64,000 bases of DNA from Bosea sp. (in: a-proteobacteria) (GTDB lineage: Bacteria > Pseudomonadota > Alphaproteobacteria > Rhizobiales > Beijerinckiaceae), in NCBI GenBank assembly GCA_023910605.1, contig JAAVVV010000001.1:2408698-2472697 (forward strand), read 5' to 3'. Below, piece by piece: positions 58,590 through 64,000 of the stretch. A program made the translations under genes and the position numbers. The notes under the pieces were generated by a model. That model was given only the letters and a program-made list of their open reading frames with translations. It made no database searches and was not told where the DNA came from. The stretch's first letter is position 1; each line of letters begins with the position of its first letter.

Positions 58590-60377
58590 ATGGCGTTTTT
58601 CAGTCGTATCGTGAGCGGCGGACGTTGGTCTGTCGCGCTGGGCGTGAGCGCAATGGCGCTCAGCCTGTTTTCCGCCAGCATGTCGCCTGCCGAGGCCGCG
58701 CGCAAGCGGCACCGCGGCGCTGGCTACAATCCGCCCTACGCCTCTTTGGTGATTGACGCCAAGACTGGCCGCACACTGCACGCCGTCAACGAGAACGCGC
58801 TGCGGCACCCCGCTTCCATCACCAAGGTGATGACGCTCTACATGCTCTTCGAGCAGATGGAACGCGGCCGTTTCCGCATGGATTCACCCCTGCGCGTATC
58901 GGCCTACGCCGCCTCCCGGCCACCATCCAAGATCGGCGTGGACGCCGGCGATACGATCGAGGTGGAGGATGCGATCAAGGCGCTGATCACCAAATCCGCC
59001 AATGACGTCGCCGTGGTGGTGGCCGAGAACATTGCCGGAAGCGAGGAAGCTTTCGCCGAACAGATGACGCGGCGCGCCCGCTCCCTTGGCATGAGCCGCA
59101 CGGTTTTCCGCAATGCCTCCGGCCTGCCCGACAAGGAGCAGGTGACGACCGCACGGGATCTGACGATCCTGGCGCGCGCCATTCAAGAGCGGTTCCCGCG
59201 CCATTACGGCCTGTTCCAGACCCGCAGCTTCAATTATGCGGGGCGCTCCTACCGCAACCACAACAAGCTGCTGGGCCGCATCGAAGGCGTGGACGGCATC
59301 AAGACCGGCTACACCCGCATGTCGGGCTTCAACCTGATGACATCGGCCAAGGCCGATGGCCGGCAGATCGTCTCCATCGTCCTGGGCGGCCGCTCTGGCG
59401 CCGTTCGCGATCGCATCATGGCCGATCTCGTGGTCTCGAATCTGCCGCGCGCCTCGGCCGGCCCGCGCACCACACTGGTTGCCCAATTGCCTGACAGAGA
59501 AGCTCCGGCCGAACGCGTGCAGGAAATACGGCAGGATTCACGCCCCGATATCCGTCAGGAAGCGCGTCCTGAATCCAGGCCTGAGCCGATCAGGGTCGCG
59601 GCGGTCCAGGAGCAGCCACGTCAGGAAGCCAATCGCAATGTCGAGTCGCCTGCGGCACGCCCCGTGCCCCGGCCCATCGACCTTGCAGCGGCGCGCACCG
59701 TCGCCGCCTCCACCTATTTCGCGCCGCCGACCCCAGGCTCCACCTCGCAGCAGGCCATGCGCTGGGCAACGGGCGCTCCCTCTTCCGGCGCCCGCGAGAT
59801 CCGCCCGCCCGCCACGGTGGCGCAGGCTGCCCTCGTGCGGCCTGCCGCAGCCCAGCCCGAGTTGCGCCAGCCAGAGGCCCGCCCTGCGGCGGAGCCGATG
59901 CGTGTGACGCCTGTTCCGGTGCAGCAGATCGTGCGCCCGCCGGCTGCGGTGCCGGGCGCTCCGGCGATGGCTGCGGCGCCCGCCCCGGCGGCACGGCCCG
60001 TGCAGGCCGTCGCCGCCCAGCCTGCGCCCCGCGCCGGCGCCCCGCGTCCGCCCGCCAACGTGCAGTTCACCTCATCGATCGCGAAGGCTGCCCCGAAGGC
60101 GGAGCCCGAGCCTGCGCCGCAACGCAGCCTCGCTGGCGGCTGGATGATCCAGCTTGGCGCCACCGATGAAGAGGGCAAGGCGCGCAGCATTCTGTCCAAC
60201 GCCAAGGCCAGGTCACCAGCTCTTTCTTCGGCGCGTGGCTTCACCCAGAGCGTCGAGCACGGCGGCTCCACCCTGTTCCGCGCCCGCTTCGCCGGCTTCG
60301 GCGATCAGTCCGACGCCAACAATGCCTGCCGCGAACTCAAGCGCAGCGGCTTTGCCTGCTTCGCCACCCGCACCTGA
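58590..60377 (+). CDS. D-alanyl-D-alanine carboxypeptidase with SPOR-like C-terminus
   Basis: A 595-residue penicillin-binding protein of the PBP5/6 (S11) type that trims the terminal D-Ala from peptidoglycan stems. After a signal peptide (cleavage about AEA-AR) come the catalytic SITK (Ser-x-x-Lys), the SAN motif in ITKSANDVAVV and KTG in GIKTGYTRMSG. From about residue 300 to 500 a Pro/Ala/Arg/Gln-rich linker follows, then a C-terminal SPOR-like domain (GGWMIQLGATDEEGKAR, ARFAGFGDQSDANNACREL) that would localise it to septal denuded glycan. The chosen start is ATG 58590. Confidence 0.93.
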   Translation: MAFFSRIVSGGRWSVALGVSAMALSLFSASMSPAEAARKRHRGAGYNPPYASLVIDAKTGRTLHAVNENALRHPASITKVMTLYMLFEQMERGRFRMDSPLRVSAYAASRPPSKIGVDAGDTIEVEDAIKALITKSANDVAVVVAENIAGSEEAFAEQMTRRARSLGMSRTVFRNASGLPDKEQVTTARDLTILARAIQERFPRHYGLFQTRSFNYAGRSYRNHNKLLGRIEGVDGIKTGYTRMSGFNLMTSAKADGRQIVSIVLGGRSGAVRDRIMADLVVSNLPRASAGPRTTLVAQLPDREAPAERVQEIRQDSRPDIRQEARPESRPEPIRVAAVQEQPRQEANRNVESPAARPVPRPIDLAAARTVAASTYFAPPTPGSTSQQAMRWATGAPSSGAREIRPPATVAQAALVRPAAAQPELRQPEARPAAEPMRVTPVPVQQIVRPPAAVPGAPAMAAAPAPAARPVQAVAAQPAPRAGAPRPPANVQFTSSIAKAAPKAEPEPAPQRSLAGGWMIQLGATDEEGKARSILSNAKARSPALSSARGFTQSVEHGGSTLFRARFAGFGDQSDANNACRELKRSGFACFATRT

Positions 60378-60392
60378 AAGGCGCGCATAATG

Positions 60393-61097
60393 TCACGTCA
60401 AGAGCACATCCTTGGCCTGGTTGACCCGCGCGGCCAGGGCGCTGCTGCCGCCGGCATCGGGGTGCAGCCGCTTCATGAGGTTCCTGTGGGCCTGCCGGAT
60501 CGCCTCCTCGTCCGCCCCAGGCTGAAGCCCAAGGATGTCATAGGCTTCCTGTTTGGTCATCGCGCCAGAGCGGTGCGCGCTGCTCGCCCGCGCGTCACCA
60601 TCCGGCTGAGCGTCAGCACGCCCTCGGGGAAACCGGCGGTCCAGATAAGCCTCTAGCAGGCGCGCTGCGTCGGGGTCGGCCTGTTCGACCTCCGCCATCA
60701 GGGCCGACAACTCGGCCGGCGACAGGCTGTCAAGCTCGCGCCCCGTGAAGGAGCCCGCCAGCACCGTACCGCGCATCGCCCCGCTGTCGTGATCCAGCTC
60801 CATCGACAGGGTGCGTGAGGCCACCGTCGAGCGTTGCCCCTGCGAGGTCTTCCAGCTCCGGGTCCATTGCGCCAGCGGATGGCTGTAGGCCCACCCGAGC
60901 AGCCACGCGCCGAATCCGGCCACGAGCATGGCCAGGTCGATGCGGCCGCGCATCATCAGCAGCGCTGCCACACCCATGGCAGCGGCTCCTCCGAGTTTCT
61001 TCATCAGGCCGGCGAGCCGGGCGGGGTTGGAGCCGACGAACAGCTTCGCGCCCCACCACACCGCGATCAGCGTCGCCAAGCCGTAGAGCAGGGCCAT
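60393..61097 (-). CDS. Membrane-anchored J-domain protein
   Basis: A 234-residue protein with two N-terminal hydrophobic segments (about 1-16 and 33-72 region) and a C-terminal J domain (residues about 180-234) containing YDILGLQPGADEEAIRQAHR and the essential HPD in KRLHPDAGG. J domains stimulate Hsp70; a membrane-anchored C-terminal J domain is the Tim14/Pam18 layout. Its ATG overlaps the TGA of the VWA-type gene by one base, so the pair is translated together and likely works together. Confidence 0.9.
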   Translation of the reverse strand: MALLYGLATLIAVWWGAKLFVGSNPARLAGLMKKLGGAAAMGVAALLMMRGRIDLAMLVAGFGAWLLGWAYSHPLAQWTRSWKTSQGQRSTVASRTLSMELDHDSGAMRGTVLAGSFTGRELDSLSPAELSALMAEVEQADPDAARLLEAYLDRRFPRGRADAQPDGDARASSAHRSGAMTKQEAYDILGLQPGADEEAIRQAHRNLMKRLHPDAGGSSALAARVNQAKDVLLT

Positions 61098-61855
61098 CAG
61101 CCGCCTTTCCTCATTTGCATCAGCAGCCCGCGCGCCCCGGTCTCCCTGTCGGCGAGTTGCTGGAGGGCAGCCCGTCCACCAGCCGCATAGGACGCCGCCG
61201 CGTTCAGAAGATCAAGGAGCTGCTGGGCCACACCCGAATCGAAGCGCGCATAAGCGCCACCCGTCAGCCGCGCGATTTCGCGGAACACATTGGCCGCTGC
61301 GGCGTCATGGCCCTCCTGGAACACGAAGCCCTTCACGCCGAGCAGCCCGAGTTGTCCCGCCGCAGCGCAAAGGTCGTCCGCATGCTCCTCCATTGCGTCG
61401 CCCACGAAGATGAAGGCGCGGACTGGCGCGCGCCTTGTCTCATCGCGGACATGGGCAAGGACCCTGCCGATCTGCGTGTGTCCGCCCCGGCAGTCGATGC
61501 GCGACATCAGCTCGGTCAGGCGCCGCGGATCACCAACCCAGCCCGAGGCCCGGCACTCGTTGAGCCCCCGGAAATAGACAAGCTGGACGCCAAGCCCGCC
61601 CAGGCCCGCACAGGCCTCGAACATCCGCCCCTGAAGCGAACAGGCCAGATCCCAGGTCGGCTGGCGGCTCATGGTTGCATCCATGCCGAAGATCAGCCGG
61701 CCCGCCCCGGCCGCAGGCGCGGTGGCGGCCACAGCCTTCGCCGTTTCAAGAAAGCTCTCGATGTCTGCCCGAGAGCCGGCCGGGCCGGGCAGCGTACCGG
61801 CTGTCGTCACGCCGGGCGGTGGCGTTGTTGCGGGCTTGCGGGTCGGAATCGACAT
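61097..61855 (-). CDS. VWA-like domain protein
   Basis: A 252-residue protein with a von Willebrand A-like fold. MIDAS-type residues are visible: DATMSR (D-x-T-x-S), GGHTQIG (the Thr) and FIFVGDAMEE (the Asp), with strands RLIFGMDA and VQLVYFRG in the right order. The N-terminal 45 residues are Pro/Thr-rich. VWA domains bind protein partners through a metal. AGAGG stands before the ATG at 61855. It overlaps the J-domain gene, hinting at a joint chaperone role; this is inference. Confidence 0.8.
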   Translation of the reverse strand: MSIPTRKPATTPPPGVTTAGTLPGPAGSRADIESFLETAKAVAATAPAAGAGRLIFGMDATMSRQPTWDLACSLQGRMFEACAGLGGLGVQLVYFRGLNECRASGWVGDPRRLTELMSRIDCRGGHTQIGRVLAHVRDETRRAPVRAFIFVGDAMEEHADDLCAAAGQLGLLGVKGFVFQEGHDAAAANVFREIARLTGGAYARFDSGVAQQLLDLLNAAASYAAGGRAALQQLADRETGARGLLMQMRKGG

Positions 61856-61927
61856 CATCACCTCTGATATGGACAAGGCTGTCGGCTAGATATTGGCCTT
61901 CCCCGGTCAATTTGCTACGCCCCCGTC

Positions 61928-62812
61928 ATGCCGGCCCGGCTGGAGCCGGCGGAGGATGTCGCCTTGGCAAAGATCACTGTCGTCCGCAGCGTCGCGGCGC
62001 TTCGCCGGCTTGTCGCTGGCTGGAACCATGCTGGCGAGCGCGTGGCGCTGGTTCCGACCATGGGCGCCCTGCACGAAGGGCACATTTCGCTGGTCAGGGC
62101 CGCAAGACGCCGGGCCCACCGCGTCGTCGTATCGATCTTCGTCAATCCCACGCAATTCGCGCCCACCGAGGATCTCTCGAAATATCCCCGCACCTTCGCC
62201 GCCGACCGCGACAAGCTGACAGAGGCCAAGGCTGACCTGATCTTCGCACCCGACGCGACGGAAATGTATCCGGCTGGCTTCGCCACCACCGTAAGCCTTG
62301 CCGGTCCCGCCGCGGTCGGGCTCGAGGATGCGTTCAGACCGACCCATTTCGCAGGCGTCGCGACTGTGGTGTGCAAGCTCTTCACCCAGTGCCGTCCGCA
62401 TGTCGCTCTGTTCGGGGAGAAGGATTTCCAGCAGCTCAAGGTCGTCACCCACATGGCGCGCGACCTCGATCTTGGCGTGCAGGTGATCGGCGCGCCAACG
62501 GTGCGTGATCCCGATGGGCTCGCCATGTCCTCGCGCAACCGGTTCCTTGGGGCACAGGAACGCACCACCGCGCTGACCCTGCATCGCACCATGGTGACGG
62601 AGGCGGCCGCCATCCGCGCGGGAGAGCCGGTCGAGGCGGCGCTGGCGCGCGGCCGGGCGGCCATCTGCAACGCAGGATTTGTCCTTGACTATCTCGCGTT
62701 GCGTGAAGCGGAGAACCTGCTGCCGGTGGCGCTGGTGACGCAAGCGCCGCTGCGCCTGCTGGTCGCGGCCCGCATCGGCTCGACCCGGCTGATCGACAAC
62801 ATCGGGGTGTGA
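61928..62812 (+). CDS. panC: Pantothenate synthetase PanC
   Basis: PanC joins pantoate and beta-alanine using ATP. The 294-residue protein begins ten or so residues before the usual start; key motifs are VPTMGALHEGHISLV (HIGH-like), SIFVNPTQFAPTEDLSKYPRT, FRPTHFAGVATVV, LFGEKDFQQL and the MSSRN ATP-binding loop. Its promoter region is shared with the VWA gene running the other way. A hairpin with a T-run follows. Confidence 0.96.
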   Translation: MPARLEPAEDVALAKITVVRSVAALRRLVAGWNHAGERVALVPTMGALHEGHISLVRAARRRAHRVVVSIFVNPTQFAPTEDLSKYPRTFAADRDKLTEAKADLIFAPDATEMYPAGFATTVSLAGPAAVGLEDAFRPTHFAGVATVVCKLFTQCRPHVALFGEKDFQQLKVVTHMARDLDLGVQVIGAPTVRDPDGLAMSSRNRFLGAQERTTALTLHRTMVTEAAAIRAGEPVEAALARGRAAICNAGFVLDYLALREAENLLPVALVTQAPLRLLVAARIGSTRLIDNIGV

Positions 62813-62882
62813 CGCACCCATGCCGGAGCAAAATCGCTTGACTTCGCCGGCTGCCGCGGTCAAAACGCAGCCAGATTTCGGT

Positions 62883-62905
62883 CGGGACTCGTCCCGGCGT
62901 TTTTT
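62883..62905 (+). terminator. Terminator after panC
   Basis: CGGGA-CTCG-TCCCG is followed by GCG and six T's, a short but complete intrinsic terminator shape about 70 bases after the panC stop and before rpmG. Confidence 0.6.
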
Positions 62906-62950
62906 GTCGCGCGGCCCTCCCGGCGCGCCATTGAGATGAACGGGTGACCT

Positions 62951-63118
62951 ATGGCCAAGGCCGTGACGATCAAGATCAGGCTCGTGTCGACAGCCGACAC
63001 CGGTTATTTCTACGTGACGAAGAAGAACTCGCGCACGATGACCGAGAAGATGACGAAAAAGAAGTACGACCCGGTTGCGCGCAAGCACGTCGAGTTCAAG
63101 GAAGCCAAGATCAAGTGA
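62951..63118 (+). CDS. rpmG: 50S ribosomal protein bL33
   Basis: A 55-residue gene, easily missed because of its size. The product starts [20 protein letters not shown] and ends [13 protein letters not shown], the bL33 pattern, with the basic [13 protein letters not shown] stretch in between. It lacks the Cys pairs of the zinc-binding C+ form, as usual in alphaproteobacteria. It has its own terminator 40 bases downstream and a terminator upstream, so it is probably a single-gene unit. Confidence 0.97.
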   Translation: MAKAVTIKIRLVSTADTGYFYVTKKNSRTMTEKMTKKKYDPVARKHVEFKEAKIK

Positions 63119-63159
63119 TCTGGGAGCACTTCGCTTCAAGCGATTCTGGAACATGATGA

Positions 63160-63185
63160 AAAGCGCTCCCATGGGGCGCTTTTTG
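63160..63185 (+). terminator. Intrinsic terminator after rpmG
   Basis: AAAGCGCTCC-CAT-GGGGCGCTTT followed by a T-run (TTTTTG) forms a strong hairpin with one G-T pair. It lies about 42 bases after the rpmG stop in the correct orientation. Confidence 0.88.
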
Positions 63186-63671
63186 TGTTTCGGGCCTGAA
63201 GGAATGGCGGTTCACCGACGCCCTGACCGGCAAGGGCTCGCCTGCCCGGCGCCATCCATGACGACGGCAAAAAAGCCGGTTGGCTGCGGATCTGAGGAGG
63301 CCAGAAACTCCCGCAACCAACCGGCCGAGCCCACGAATTCCCAGGAGATGCGGCGGACCTGAGCATCCGGGGGCGTCTTTGCGGCGCTGTTTGCGCGCCG
63401 TCCGTAAAAAGATCCTAGCGAGCATTCGCGCCGTGAAGCAATGCGCGGGGAGCGCTCTTGGCAGATTCATTCGCTGTAAACCTTACCGCTTAAACAGGTC
63501 CGTTAGGCGTGGCGCAGAAAGGCGGCTGCCCGACAAGGTTACCGGCGTAAGCAGCGCGCTTCGGGTTGCCGCATTCGCGCACCAGGGTGGTGTCCCGGCG
63601 CGGCATGACAAATGCGCCTCACCTGCTAGAACAACCCAAATCACCCGGAAGATGCGCCCGAGGACATGATC
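63186..63671. other. 485-base intergenic region without a protein gene
   Basis: Between rpmG and the acyl-CoA dehydrogenase no open frame looks like a gene. The region holds a long hairpin (63275-63325) and another smaller one near 63380-63400 (CGGCGC-N7-GCGCCG as read on the minus strand). A small RNA on the minus strand is possible; promoters for the dehydrogenase must also be here. I see no repeats or att-like sites. Confidence 0.5.
63269..63325 (-). terminator. Long hairpin plus T6 on the minus strand; end of a possible small RNA
   Basis: Arms GCCGGTTGGCTGCGG (63275-63289) and its inverted copy at 63311-63325 match at 14 of 15 positions around a 21-base loop. On the minus strand the hairpin is followed by six T's, the form of a strong intrinsic terminator. 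No minus-strand protein gene precedes it, so it probably ends a non-coding transcript. The loop carries CCTCCT in RNA sense, an anti-Shine-Dalgarno-like motif often found in regulatory RNAs. Confidence 0.6.
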
Positions 63672-64000
63672 ATGCTCGCCAACGCCCCCCGCCCCTTCAA
63701 TTTCGACCTTGGCGAAACCGCCGAAGCCATCCGCGAGACCGTGCGCGACTTCTCGCAGGAGCAGATCGCCCCGCTGGCATCGAAGATCGACAGGGAAGAC
63801 TGGTTCCCACGCCATCTGTGGCCGGAGATGGGCGCGCTCGGCCTGCACGGCATCACGGTCGAGGAAGAATGGGGCGGCGCGGGCCTCGGCTATCTGGAGC
63901 ACTGCATCGCCATGGAGGAAATCTCGCGCGCATCCGCTTCGGTCGGCCTGTCCTATGGCGCGCATTCCAACCTCTGCGTGAATCAGCTTCGCCGCTGGGG
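63672..64000 (+). CDS. ivd: Isovaleryl-CoA dehydrogenase, 3' end cut by window edge
   Basis: The first 109 residues of an acyl-CoA dehydrogenase are visible: AEAIRETVRDFSQEQIAPLA (N-terminal helices), LGLHGITVEEEWGGAGLGYL and the ISRASASVGLSYGAHSNLC stretch, which is characteristic of isovaleryl-CoA dehydrogenase in leucine degradation. The enzyme oxidises isovaleryl-CoA to 3-methylcrotonyl-CoA with FAD. GAGG lies before the ATG at 63672; an in-frame ATG six bases upstream is too close to it. A downstream methylcrotonyl-CoA carboxylase would be expected outside the window. Confidence 0.88.
   Translation, partial: MLANAPRPFNFDLGETAEAIRETVRDFSQEQIAPLASKIDREDWFPRHLWPEMGALGLHGITVEEEWGGAGLGYLEHCIAMEEISRASASVGLSYGAHSNLCVNQLRRW

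Overview
This window is a GC-rich stretch of ordinary alphaproteobacterial chromosome. The gene neighbourhoods dusB-ntrB-ntrC-ntrY-ntrX-hfq, ispDF-cinA, lipA-lpdA-pdhC-pdhB-pdhA-ftsB, divK-pleD, DUF3572-dinB, clpS-clpA and an EipB-like envelope protein point to the order Hyphomicrobiales (Rhizobiales), possibly near Bosea, Phreatobacter or Methylobacterium; that genus-level guess is inference. I see no phage, transposase, integrase, CRISPR array or secondary-metabolite cluster. About 60 protein genes and one tRNA are supported.

Layout. 1-948: 3' truncated PfkB sugar kinase (minus). 1369-2688: rimO (plus). 2808-10753 (minus): nitrogen two-component cluster dusB-ntrBC-ntrYX followed by hfq. 10915-12634 (plus): ispDF-cinA for isoprenoid precursors and NAD-related amidase. 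12828-21449 (minus): COQ10/RatA-like protein, P-loop kinase, lipA and the whole pyruvate dehydrogenase complex (lpdA, pdhC, pdhB, pdhA) with ftsB. 21764-24269 (plus): tRNA-Lys, a small exported protein, kdsA, an MFS exporter. 24613-26609 (plus): two tandem GH25 lysozyme-like proteins. 26617-33028 (minus): methyltransferase, RidA, amidohydrolase, DUF502, glmS, glmU. 33231-36934 (plus): opgG/opgH periplasmic glucan genes. 36948-40898 (minus): mfd, sdhE; recG runs the other way. 43258-45626: RraA-like, FAH-family and DapA-like enzymes. 45755-49213: pleD-divK and DUF3572-dinB. 49164-54710: EipB-like protein, RidA, GDPD, FemAB-like, HIT, AzlCD, a small membrane protein. 54749-57697: clpS-clpA. 57974-60377: phasin and a D,D-carboxypeptidase. 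60393-63118: J-domain/VWA pair, panC, rpmG. 63672 to the right edge: start of isovaleryl-CoA dehydrogenase.

How the genes work together. LipA makes the lipoyl groups that sit on both PdhB (E1 beta) and PdhC (E2), and LpdA reoxidises them, so 13865-20944 is one functional unit. GlmS and GlmU are consecutive in UDP-GlcNAc supply; KdsA, the D,D-carboxypeptidase, FtsB, OpgGH, GH25 and the EipB-like protein form an envelope theme. DivK-PleD are the alphaproteobacterial polarity and c-di-GMP switch.

The most noteworthy sequence-level signals lie between genes: two inverted PhaR-like operators before the phasin gene, a long hairpin followed by T6 on the minus strand after rpmG that may end an unannotated small RNA, paired palindromes over the pdhA promoter, CtrA-like boxes before ftsB and the D,D-carboxypeptidase gene, and three gene relics. 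I did not find a convincing new multi-gene system.
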